DNA from: Rutpela maculata
Taxonomy: Eukaryota; Arthropoda; Insecta; Coleoptera; Cerambycidae
NCBI GenBank assembly: GCA_936432065.2
Contig: OW386286.2
Span: 262,775,987 to 262,839,986 of the forward strand
Reading direction: 5' to 3'
Length of the DNA: 64,000 nucleotides
Positions 47,597 to 58,314 of this stretch are shown piece after piece. The first letter of the stretch is position 1; every line of letters begins with the position of its first letter. The position numbers and the translations under genes are program-made. Under the pieces are notes generated by a model. That model did not search any database. It was not told the DNA's origin and saw nothing but the letters and a program-made list of their open reading frames with translations.

Positions 47597-48096
47597 TTAC
47601 TTCCACATCCAGGGGAAGTATAGTGATGTAAAAAAATGTTTGAAAATGTTTATTGTTCAAATAGGCTTAGAATGTCATGAAACGTCGAGGTTTTAAGTTT
47701 GAGAAAAAAAAATTCTGTCTGTAACTTTTTTGTGCGCAAATTGGTATTTAGTAAATATAAAAGAAGCTAAGGTCTCAAAAAAATTTTTGGCATTAGCCAC
47801 CCCCATTACTACCCCCACCCCATTATTAAAGGGGGGTGAAAAAAAAATGTAATTCAGCGTGTTTACAAGAACCTAAGGCCTCAAAAAATTTTTTCTTACT
47901 TCAACCACCCCCACTACCACCCCTCTAACAGCAGCCCCACCCCGACTACCGATGTGGCATATCATTTTATAGGTTTTTGGGGTAGACGATTTAAGATATT
48001 TTGTTATTAATGTTCCATAAACAATAGTTTCCACATAGTGAAGTGCAAATATAGTATAAAATTTTTTTCGTTGGATAGAAAATCTACGTGTGGAAT
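47597..48096 (+). repeat. Repeat X copy 5
   Basis: Both ends present (TTACTTCCACATCCAGGGGA; AAAATCTACGTGTGGAA). It lacks the segment from GTGCGCA to TTGGTATTTAG, about 160 bp in other copies. Confidence 0.85.
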
Positions 48097-48340
48097 TTTA
48101 AGATTTATCAACAGGTGCATTGTAATTCGAGTCCTATGAACAAATGAACATCAACGTGCCTGCCTTTCTAGATTATTTTAGCAACTTCCTGAATACACAC
48201 CAATGTTTCAAGGATAGATGAGGGGATAGCGTCAGAGAGGCGTCATCACGTGTGTGTCTAGCTTCTAAGATTTCAAATTAGAATATGCAACCTGTACGAT
48301 GTTTATAGATTTTTCTATTATTTTCTTGATTCTATAATAA

Positions 48341-48550
48341 GCGGGTATTATAGATACGCAGTACTATGGATGTCAGTAGCTTTCCCCGAGTATTATGGAT
48401 GCGCAGTGGCCTTTCTCGAATACTACGGATGCGCAGTGTACCATTGCAGTAAATTACCTCGAGAAGTATGGATGCGCAATAAGTTTCCTCGAGTATTTTA
48501 GATGCGCAATTGCTTTCCTCGAGCAGTATGGATGTGTAATAGATTTTCTC
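48341..48550. repeat. Minisatellite, unit about 30 bp
   Basis: About seven degenerate units of TATGGATGCGCAATAGCTTT followed by CCTCGAG. The minus frame 48332-48604 reads through it as a repeating YCASILLEE-like peptide; I take this as repeat translation and not a gene. Confidence 0.85.
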
Positions 48551-48642
48551 GAAGAAAATGCTTGAAGTAGAAGCTTTACTTCTATCGTATAGTCTACGGC
48601 ACACAATTATTTTTCATATCTTTGTCATGCCATTTTCTGCAT

Positions 48643-49286
48643 ATTACATCCACATCCAGTGGAAGTATACTAACGCAAAAAATTTTTTGAAAGTTTTCAT
48701 TGTTCAGATAGGTTTAGAATATCGCGAATCGTCAAAATTTTAAGTTTGTGGAAAAAAAAATTCCACTGAAGGTTAGCGATTACAATGGCATATTCGTCTC
48801 TATTCTCCGCTGTCCGGATTAGCTTCAAATCCTAGTCCTGTCCAGTACCTGATATTACACAACCAGGAAAGTTTTTATCGACCTAGGTAAATGGTAAATA
48901 GGCAAATCAAACAAGTAAGAGTAAGAGTCCATGAAATTGGTATTTAGTAAATATAAGAAAGGCTAAGGTCTTAAAAAATTTTAGGCATTGGCCATCCCCA
49001 TTACCACCCCCACCCCATTATTAAAAGTGATGAAAAAATATTGTGATTTAGTGTGTGTACAAGAACCAAAGTCATCAAGAATTTTTTTCACTTTTTTTAA
49101 CCACCACTGTCGATGTGGCATATCATTTTAGGGGTTTTTGGAGTATACGATTTCAAATATTATATTATTAAAGTTTCATAAACAATTATTTCCACATAGT
49201 AGAGTGCAAATATAGTATTTTCGTTGCAAGAGGCTCGAATAGAAAGTCTAAATATGGAAGTAGTGATACCCTAGGCAGCGATTTTT
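48643..49286 (+). repeat. Repeat X copy 6
   Basis: From TTACATCCACATCCAGTGGA to ATATGGAAGTAGTGATACCC and CTAGGCAGCGATTTTT. It carries an unrelated stretch at about 48765-48885. Confidence 0.85.
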
Positions 49287-49289
49287 CTA

Positions 49290-49885
49290 TTGGGACCTTA
49301 TGATTATCCAATAAAATATTTATATTTTCAAATAGTATTTAATGATGCATATTTTGAATAAATATCGTTACTGTCGATTTATTTGGGTTTATTTTCAAAT
49401 TATGTTTTGTAGCTAAATTATAAATCTCTTATAAGTTTGTAGATGTGCGGTACATGTTAGGACCGAATGTGTATGTAAAATCTGTATCATCTGAGTATGC
49501 ATACGTAGAACAGTGTTGTATGTTTATAAATATATCTGCTGTGTAGACGAGATAAAGAAGAGGCCTCAATACGAAGTCTTGAGGCACACCTGATATTAAT
49601 TGTTTCCAAGAATAATTATTTTCAATAGAAGCTTCCTGGCTGCAACCAGCAAGACAAGATTAAACAACATTTTCAGCGATTTTCAGCGATGTCTGAAAAA
49701 CCAAATTTTCTACATAGAAGTTCTTGATTTAATTTGTCGAAAGCCTCTGTGAAATTATGCACAACTAAAGCTCTAGTTTATTTATTATCCAGGGCTCCAA
49801 AAATATATTGTCGGTCACATTTACCAAAGCAGATGTTGCACTATGACCCTTTCGGAAACCTGACTGAAATAGAAGAATAATTTTG
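49290..49885 (-). pseudogene. Jockey/CR1-like RT fragment
   Basis: No long open frame, but minus-strand translation in mixed frames gives QSGFRKGHSATSALVNVTDN, HNFTEAFDKLNQELL, SWKQLISGVPQDFVLRPLLY, YSDDTDFTYTFGP and ATKHNLKINPNKST: RT blocks in the correct order. The catalytic Y-A-D-D is Y-S-D-D and the usual QGSVLGPLL is altered to QDFVLRPLL. Stops in several places. Ends at X copy 6. Confidence 0.78.
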
Positions 49886-50065
49886 TGTTTTGTGGATCAT
49901 CAGTCTTTGCCGACGGACTAACCAGTGCTTCCTTCCGTTATTCAGGGAAATAGTCTTGTTCCAAGTAACAATTTGCAATGCGAGTTAAATAGTCACCAAT
50001 GATTGAAAAACTATATTTTAACATTGTCTAAACGTTGGTTGTGGCATTTTCTTAATATTTCTCTG

Positions 50066-50449
50066 TTCTCATTGGGATGCTCTGCCACATGTATTCTTCT
50101 AAACAATGTCTGAAATCTACAAAATAATACAATTAACCAGTATTTTACTGGAAAATAACCTCTACGCCTGTGACTTTTACGTCAAAGGATCAGTTAGAGG
50201 GTGGTTTTGACAAATAATGAATAAGAACAAAAATATAAAAATGACGTATTTTGCTGACGTTTCGGAAAACGAATCTGTTTCCTTTCTCAAAGCGTATTAT
50301 AATGTTTGTGAGCTGTAACTGATCCTTTGACGTAAAAGTCACAGGCGTAGAGGTTATTTTCCAGTAAAATACTGGTTAATTGTGTTATTTTGTAGATTTC
50401 AGACATTGTTTAGAAGAATACATGTGGCAGAGCATCCCAATGAGAATAG
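50066..50449. repeat. Inverted repeat, 135-bp near-identical arms
   Basis: Arm 50066-50195 and its inverse 50318-50449 differ by about two bases over 135 (for example CCAGTATTTTACTGGAAAAT, TCTACGCCTGTGACTTTTAC, GTCAAAGGATCAGTTA). The spacer of about 120 bp contains CTGACGTTTCGGAAAACG. Confidence 0.92.
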
Positions 50450-50853
50450 AGATATATTTTAACATTACTACGTAAATTTTATCGAAACTACAAGCATTTT
50501 ATTTTAGATTATTTCACTCATTAACGCGATAGCCAATGAGAGCTGGTTATTTCACAATATTGCACCAATCAAACGTCATTATTAGTGATAATCCAACTTA
50601 GACTGGCTTTTGACAGTATCAATATGAAAAAATTATCGTTCTAATTTTTTGTGTCGCGGCGTCGACAAATAGAAAATTTTTTGACTTTTTGCTTTTGCTT
50701 TTGGGCAAATAGGAAAACTCGCGGTTTTAAATTCTATCCATAATTATATTCTCTAGCTTATTACTAATTGTTAACGTAAATTGTAAATTGTGTATTGTAT
50801 TAGATACGTACCCAAGCAACACAAGATGCTCTATAATTAAACACATAAATATA

Positions 50854-52992
50854 CAGGGTGTCCCGAATTGCATAGGACAAACTTCACTAAGTAATACAAC
50901 TCTTCAAAAAAGTTCCTATAAACATGGGTCGGGAAGTGCTTAGTTTCCGAGATACAGGGTGTTCAAGTAATTCTCTTAAAAATGTTTTTTATGAATATTT
51001 TCGAAACGTCTAAAGATAAATAAATGATAATTTACACAGGAATTTAACTTTTTATGCTTTTTAAGACAATATGACAACTATGTACGAAAATCATTCAGGA
51101 GCGGGTAAAATTGGGGGCCTAGGTATAATTTAGCCCCAACTTTATTGTGTGACACTTTTACATTAATTTATGAGCAGAATTTAAAAATTTGAAGTTTTCT
51201 ACACAAAAAAGTCTTTTTTCTCTAAAATTATCACTTTTTGGGTAAATCTTATGTGAACTTTATTCGGGAATAGTTTTTTATGAATATTTTAGCAGAACAG
51301 AAAAAACAATGACAGTAAAACAAAATTTGATTACATTATTTTTTATTAGACAACAATGAATTAGATTAAAGTAAGGTAAATTACAAATTACTAGAGTTGT
51401 TCAAAGTGCATTCCGCCAGCATCAACACATTTCTGACATCTGCGCCATACAAAGTGTGTAGCTTTACGAATGAAATCAGGATTAGCCCGCAAATTTTCAC
51501 ATTCTTCGAGAATTCTTTCTATTAACTGTTCTCTTGTGTTTACAGGGTTTGCGTAGACTTTGTCTTTTAAATAGACCCAGACAAAAAAATCAAGTGGCCA
51601 GGCTCTTGTACCTAATCGACCGATCCACCGTTCAGGATAATTATTGTTTACCCACAAACGGTTTTCAACAGCAAAATGTGCAGGAGCTCCGTCCATTTGA
51701 AACCAGCATTCATTTCTTAAATTAACAGGAATATCTTCGAGATATTGAAAAAAATGGTTATTTAAAAAATCAAATAATGGTTCATTTAAAAGGGGAGGAA
51801 GGATGTGGGGCCCACAAAAAGTCCCGTTTATAACACCACACCATACATTAACGCTAAACTCTTGTTAAAATGTCCTAGGGCGAATTATGTGAGGATTCTG
51901 ATGAGCCCAGATTCTTAAATTATTAAAATTAACCGATCCATTACGGTTAAAGGTAGCTTCATCAGGCCAAATAATTTTACTTCCGAAATCGGGATCTTGT
52001 TCCATGGCATTTATAAACCAATTACAAAAATTGATACGGATTTCGGGATCACCTGGTTGACTGGCTGCATTCGAAAAGCTTTTCTGTGGTCTTTTTCAGA
52101 TGACATGCACAGCTTGCGCACGCAGCTGTTGGATCGCTCTTCTGATACTTAATTTATTATTATTGTTAAATTTAGCCAAAATTATGTTTTTAAATCGCCC
52201 ATTTCGCTGTTCTTCATTTCTTGGACCTCTTTTAAGTCCAACATTTCTAAATTCTAGGTGGGTTCGAATAAAAACATCTTTAGATGGTTTCCTTCTATTA
52301 GGAAGTCTTCTGCGATATTCTACAATATCCATAAATAAAATGAATATCCGTGTACTCCACATTACTAAACATGACCATTTTTTACTTTTCTATAGAACGC
52401 TTTTTCCAAAAGGAAATAATAAAACTACAGAACAATGAACTACAGAAAACACAAAAAAAAACAATGTCATTATTGTCATTCTGGCATTGCATGCTAGATT
52501 ATTTTTCATTTGTTACAAACATTACAATCATGGCATACTCCTGCATACCAGGAATGCTGGTAATAATGGTTACTAATTAATAAAGTTCAGATAAGATTTA
52601 CTTAAAAACTGATAATTTTAGAGAAAAAACACAAGAGACTTCTTTTGTGTAGAAAACTTCAAATTCTGCTCATAAATTAATGTAAAAGTGTCACACAATA
52701 AAGTTGGGTCTAAATTATACCCCCAGTTTCACCCGCTCCTGAATGATTTTCGTACATAGTTGTCATATTGCCTTAAAAAGCATAAAAAGTTAAATTCCTG
52801 TGTAAATTATCATTTGTTTATCTTTAGAAGTTTGGAAAATATTCATAAAAAAACATTTTCAGGAGAATTATTTGAACACCCTGTATCTCGGAAACTAGGC
52901 ACATCCCGACCTATATTAATAGGAACTTTTTTTCTTATTTTGAAAAGTTGTATATCTAGTGAAGTTTGGCCTATGCAATTCGGGACACCCTC
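50854..52992 (-). mobile_element. Mariner-like element with about 410-bp TIRs
   Basis: 2139 bp flanked by TA. Left end CAGGGTGTCCCGAATTGCAT; right end, reversed, GAGGGTGTCCCGAATTGCAT. The arms 50854-51263 and 52583-52992 match in reverse over their full length (CTCATAAATTAATGTAAAAG, GAGCGGGTAAAA / TTTCACCCGCTCCTGAATGA). The transposase relic lies between them on the minus strand. Such long TIRs are unusual for Tc1/mariner elements. Arms differ by scattered substitutions, so it is not recent. Confidence 0.87.
51391..52378 (-). pseudogene. Tc1/mariner-superfamily transposase (DUF4817 + DDE), broken
   Basis: Start ATG at 52378 (MVMFSNVEYTDIHFIYGYC), with a small loss, then YRRRLPNRRKPSKDVFIRTH, the DUF4817 helix-turn-helix pattern. 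Next comes a KLSIRRAIQQL helix, FSNAASQPGDPEIRINFCNW, WPDEATFNRNG (first catalytic D), FSVNVWCGVINGTFCGP, QMDGAPAHFAVENRLW (second D), NYPERWIGRLG, WPLDFFVWVYLKDKVYANPV and a C-terminus GMHFEQL at 51391. The SPDLTP stretch expected before LDFF is missing. An in-frame TAA follows RPRTF, and frame shifts lie near 52320 and 52095. Almost full length but inactive. Confidence 0.85.
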
Positions 52993-53679
52993 TATATTAA
53001 TAAACACTTTAATATAATAATTCTTGAAAAATTCATTGTTTCCACAGTTAAGTTAAGCTAGCGTTGCTAGATGGCGGTACCATTTCATCTCGGTAACATT
53101 AGAACGTAAAAGCGAGAGATTGGAAAATGCAATTTTGTCTGGCTTTACTTGTAGTGTGACAGGTTCAAGCTTGCAAGAGAACTCTATACATTGAAAGCAG
53201 TCTATAAGTTACAATACCTATGGTTTAACGTATATTGTTTTTCTTGATTGTCATTGTCATTTATACCTGCTTTGTTTTTTATTAGATTAATGCATTTTTA
53301 TGTGACGTAAATGATGAAATTGAAAATAAAGGTCAGTAAAATCTAAAAAGTGACAATAAAACGTCTGAAGGCAATTAATTACAAAATATAATATTGAAGA
53401 TGTACTTAATGAATTATTTATTCGTGAAATATTTTCCCAAAATATCACTCGTGCTTTCAAATTTTATCTATAATTTTTTTCCAAGCTAAGTTGCCAAAAG
53501 GTAATATAACTCGTGTACATTAGCAGTTTATTATCAAAGATTAAACCCCTCCCGCTAAAGCGCTCGGGATTAAATCAGATAATAAACTGGCAATATACAC
53601 TATTACCAGGCAACAACGTTTTCGGAAAAAAATTCGATAAAATTTTAAGCACTAGTGAAATCACATACGATAAAATTAG

Positions 53680-54860
53680 TACTTTAATTTATTTATTTCT
53701 TCAATAGAAATAATTTTAAAATTAAAACTCACATTTTATTATATTTTGTAGAGCAATAAAAATTAATTGTTTCCTCATATAATTTGTTAATATGGAATAC
53801 ACTTTGTGATGTTAACAGAAAAATATCTTTATAACATAATGTCTGTCTCTTTAATAGGCATACTTTATGATGAGAAATAAAAGACGTAAAAAGTGTATTT
53901 ATCTTGTAGAAAACTACGTACAAGTTTAGTTAATGGTAATAGAAAAACTTGGCTGGTATAAACAACTGACTTAATTATCTACACGAATATCACGAAAACA
54001 TACTTCCTAATTTGTTTCTCTTGTTCACCATCTGGAAAATGTAATAATAAATTGCGAGAATGATAATATATACATTTTTCCCCTTATCTGCAGCAATGAT
54101 TTTCATATATATTAGAGATATTTGTCTCCTACAGTGAAGGCTTGCCTTCTATTACCCCTCCCAGTTATACTATCACTGTTTACAACAGAAAAGGGACGGA
54201 TCTAACATTATTCTCCACAAAAAATCCTGTTTTTTATTTAGATAGATGGTTGTGCGTCAGTAGATAATAATTCTAAATAAACCGAGTCTATATTTACATA
54301 CACTGAACACAAAAAATTGAGGTAGTCGGAAGTCCCTCGAATATACGGAATATTTATGTATTGTATATATAAACAAAGTATATTTTAAACTAAAGTAATC
54401 ATTATACTCTGAGGTAGATTTATTGAAATTTTTATTTTATATAATTGTTGCACATTCTATTGAATACTCTTCTCAGTTTTTTTTTATAAATAATGTGAGT
54501 TGTAGATATTTTTAATTGTATGATGTCAACTTAATTGGTGAAACAGTATAAAAAATTAAAAAAAAATAACTACCTACTTGTGTTTTGAACCCAATACCTA
54601 ACACAAACAAACAACTAACCTCTTTTGTAGATCACCTGGATTTAATTCATGGAGAAGTTGTAACTGGTAAGCTTTTCGGTGGCAGAATAAACAACCATTT
54701 AGTCAGTGACGTGGGGAAAGGAAGTTTGAGGGAAGCGATTATGACAAGAACAAAATACCATCTTGTGTATGTAATCTTGGCACAACTCCCATGCACAAAG
54801 TACATGTATCAAATTTAAAAAAGATATCCCATTTATGTTTGAAGTTACAAGGAAAGATAT
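53680..54860. other. No gene seen
   Basis: A+T-rich. Frames 53729-53923 and 54585-54818 unrecognised. Confidence 0.5.
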
Positions 54861-54969
54861 CTGGAAAACCGCTGCCCAAGGAATCACTACTTCCACATCC
54901 GGATTTTCTATCCAAGTCACACAACGAAAAAATTTTGTATCTGGAAATAATTGTTTATGGAACTTTAAT

Positions 54970-56287
54970 CTGAAATCTGAAAACCATAAAAGACTGATTC
55001 GATAATCACCTCCTTACGATCAATATAGAGAAGACAAAATATCTACAATTTTGTTCCTATGAAAGCCATCTTCCACAGTCCACAAACATTACCATCGAAG
55101 GAACCGATCTGAAAATCCAAAGTGCAAAATATATAAAGTATCTTGGAGTTATTCTTGACAACCACCTAAAATGGAACTTACATATAGAAAATGTATGTAA
55201 GAAACTAAGGTATCTCATCTATACATTCAAACAACTAAAAAATATATTAACCGAAAAACAATTAAAAACTGTTTATTATGGACTTATACAGTCGCAATTA
55301 TGCTACGGTATCCTAGCCTGGGGTGGCATAAACAAAACCAATTTAGACCCGCTAGAGAAATTGCAAAAAAAAATTTTTAAAATCATTTTTAAAAGAGATT
55401 ACTTTTACCCGACAGATTTACTATATAATGGATTAGAATTATTAACTATTAGAAAATTATATTGCAAAGCTTTAATACTACACCACCTAAAAAATAAAAA
55501 CAGACAGAGTACCTTATCTCTCCCTTTTGATTATCACACTAGAAGTAAAGAAAAATATGTAATAACAGTACCTCGGGCCCAAAAAACGATAGGACAAAAA
55601 AGCTTTATCTATTTAGCTCCTAGAATATATAATAATACACCAGCAATTAAAAACTGTAACTTAAATAAATTTAAATACGAAATAAATAAATGGCTCCTAA
55701 CTTATCCATTCCAAATACTACACAGATTTATTGACACTGGCGCCTTTTTGGTCAATTGAAAATTATATTCTATTATTATCCACTTTTAAATATTAAGAAG
55801 AATTGTAAATTATAGCATTAGTTATACTTAATATACCTATCCAATAATCAGAATATACTTAATTATAATATAACTCTTATTCGTACTGTTGAATTTCAAT
55901 AGAATTAATTTATTATTTAAGTTATTTCGGCCAATTCAAAATTGTATTATCTACTTCTAAATATTAAGAAGAATTGTAAATTATAGCACTAGTTATACTT
56001 AATATACTTATCCAATTATCAGAATATACCTAATTATAATATAACTCTTGTTCGTACCGTTGAATTTTAATAGAATTAACTTATTACTTAAGTCATTTTT
56101 ATTATAAATAGTATTTTTTATAGTATCGGTATAGCACTCACGGTCAGTTTTTATAACTATGTGAGGTTTACCTAAAGGTTTATTTTCCTTGTAAAGTTGT
56201 TCAATAATTAAGCAATTTAATGTATCTAAATCAACCTTGTAACACTTGGTTCAATAAACTTTATTATTATTGTTATTATTATTATTA
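54970..56287 (+). mobile_element. 5'-truncated CR1/jockey-like non-LTR retrotransposon
   Basis: 1.3-kb insertion inside X: C-terminal RT, a 3' untranslated region and an (ATT)n tail at 56262-56290. The 3' region contains a direct duplication (about 55757-55910 and 55928-56098, AAATATTAAGAAGAATTGTA in both). 5'-truncated, as is common for this class. Confidence 0.82.
54998..55759 (+). pseudogene. RT C-terminal domain, CR1/Crack/Daphne-like
   Basis: Open for 253 codons from just after a TGA (54995-54997, where W is expected before FDNH) to the TGA at 55757. Blocks: LLTINIEKTKYLQF, KYIKYLGVILDNHLKWNLHI, LIYTFKQLKNIL, VYYGLIQSQLCYGILAWGG, LEKLQKKIFKIIF and YPTDLLY...LTIRKLY. This is the RT thumb and downstream region after the catalytic YADD, which lies in the lost 5' part. 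The fragment itself has no internal stop, so it is one of the younger insertions here. Exact clade not certain. Confidence 0.83.
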
Positions 56288-57038
56288 TTAATAATATAAT
56301 ACTTGAAATCTTCTACCCCAAAAACCCATAAAACGATACCCCACGTCGGTAGTGGGGTGAGGGTGGTGACAGGGGGTGGGAGTGGGGGGTGGATAAAGTA
56401 AAAAAATATTTTGAGGTTCCTGGTTCTTGCACACACACTAAATCACATTTTTTTTTTATCCTCTTTAATAATGGGGTGGGGGTGGTAATGGGGGTGGCTA
56501 ATGCCAAATTTTTTTTTGAGACCTTAGCTTCTCTTGCCTATACATATAAATATCAATTTTATGAACTTTTACCTGCTTGATTTACCTATTTACTCAAAAT
56601 TTACCCCAATTTACCCCCCAACCCTTCGACGGAACAAGATGAAAATATAGTCTAGTTCTAGATCTCGTTAAAGTACATACGTGTACCAAATTTCAAGTCA
56701 ATATCTCAAATGGTTCCAGAGTAAACGTGCGCATAAAAAAAATTACAGACCGACAAACCGACAGACAGACCGACAGAGAGGCAGAAATTATTTTTCGCTC
56801 AAACTTGAAATCTCGACGTTTCATGACATTCTAAGCCTATTTGAACAATAAAAATTTTTTTGTCGTTACTATACTTCCACTGGATGTGGAAGTAAAACTA
56901 AAGCTCACCTATGTTATAGAAACGGTGCGTCCTAGGGATAAAGATTATATAGCAAATCTCCCTAATTTTAACAAATTCTATCGATACCTGAAGTTACCAT
57001 CAAACAAATTTAGACACCCTGTGTATCAGTAGCATGTA

Positions 57039-57753
57039 CAGAGTGGTCGCGCGAACGTTAGAACCTCACTTAACTTCGTTATTTTTGGGGTTACGTAAAA
57101 AAGTTCAAAAATAAGTTATAGAAAATCACATGTATTTTTTCCAAAAATCATTTCAGGGAAACGATTGAAAGTCGCACTTCGGAAATATGAACTTCACTTT
57201 GTTTTTTTTTTTTTTTGAACACCCCATATATTTTTACACCATCTGAAAGGCCATAAAAAACTTTTTAGTGATATATAATACATAGTATTTATCTTAATTT
57301 TTTTTTTCTAATTTACTATACATTTACAATTTATCAAATTAGTCGTTGAAAACAAAAGTATGCAATTTAAGTAAACAATACGGTAGTTCTGTCCGTTGTT
57401 ACTTTAAATAAAATGGGGAATTTCATTGATTAATATACGTTTTTTTGGATTATAATGACTTAATGGTAACAAACTATAAAATTTAATATCTAGTATAGTT
57501 TCTAATAAAGATACTGTTTTATATCTCATTAAAAATCTTTTTTATGGCCTTTCCGATGGTGTAAAAATATACGGGGAGTTCTATTTAAAAACACCAAAGT
57601 AAAGTTCATATCTCCGAAAATCGATTTTCAATTGTTTGAAATGATTTTTGAAAAATACATGTGATTTCCTATAACTTTTATTTTAAAACTATTTTACGTA
57701 ACTCCAAAAATAACGAAGTTAAACGAGGTTCTAACGTTCGCGCGACCACCCTG
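57039..57753. mobile_element. Long-TIR MITE flanked by TA
   Basis: CAGAGTGGTCGCGCGAACGT at left and the inverse ACGTTCGCGCGACCACCCTG at right, each next to TA. Arms pair for roughly 250 bp (ATCACATGTATTTTTTCCAA / TTTTGAAAAATACATGTGAT; TTTTTACACCATCTGAAAGG / CCTTTCCGATGGTGTAAAAA). No transposase. Confidence 0.85.
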
Positions 57754-57759
57754 TAATTA

Positions 57760-58310
57760 TCTGAAATGATTTTATTTAAACAATTCTTGAATTCATATAG
57801 GATTTCGTTCTCGTTACTCACGTCAATTTGGATTTCGCCAATTTTAAGGGGAATTACTTCGCTGTTAGTCAACGACGCCGACGTTAAAAGACGTTCTTAA
57901 CAATCAACATAATTTTTTCCATTTGGCTTCCTTAAATATTTCCTTCAATCAAATTAGTTTCTCTAACAGAACAGTGTACGCAGGCAGCAAACAGCTCATC
58001 AAATTAATTTAGTAAAGTATTGACTATTTCTAGATAGAAATTTATTGTAAATATAACTACTATGGAATGTTTATTCCATCCATTTTATTGCCTCATACAT
58101 TGTTAGGAGCAAATAATTAAATTTAATCCAGACATTATTCCATTCCGATGAATGAATAAAACTTGTGTAGGGAGTACAATATATGAAGCGGGAATTCTGA
58201 TATTCATATAATTGTGTCAGGAAAGTACGTATATGAAAAATATTTGTTTATATTAAAAATAATGAGGATCAATTCTATGGCCAAACCAAATATCAAAACC
58301 ATGCATACTT
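57760..58310. other. No gene seen
   Basis: A+T-rich, nothing recognised. Confidence 0.5.
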
Positions 58311-58314
58311 CTTC

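Larger units (their letters stand above)
50460..53675 (-). repeat. Composite fold-back Y-Z, minus copy split by mariner
   Basis: 53675-53448 is Y (TTAAACCCCTCCCGCTAAAG centre), 53420-53275 its flank, 53100-53040 the GCTAGATGGCGG block (compare 41060), and 50805-50500 the distal block. Between 50854 and 52992 lies the mariner element, so the order matches 40391-41855 on the other strand once the insert is ignored. Confidence 0.72.
54865..56897 (-). repeat. Repeat X copy 7, split by a retrotransposon
   Basis: Left part 54865-54969 (AAAACCGCTGCCCAAGGAAT to GGAACTTTAAT), right part about 56288-56897 (AATAATATAATACTTGAAAT to CCACTGGATGTGGAAGTAAA). The two join exactly at the X sequence ACTTTAATAATATAAT. 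Confidence 0.87.

Noticed and set aside
48332..48604. 90-codon repeat-peptide frame
   Set aside because: Minisatellite translation; not listed as a gene.
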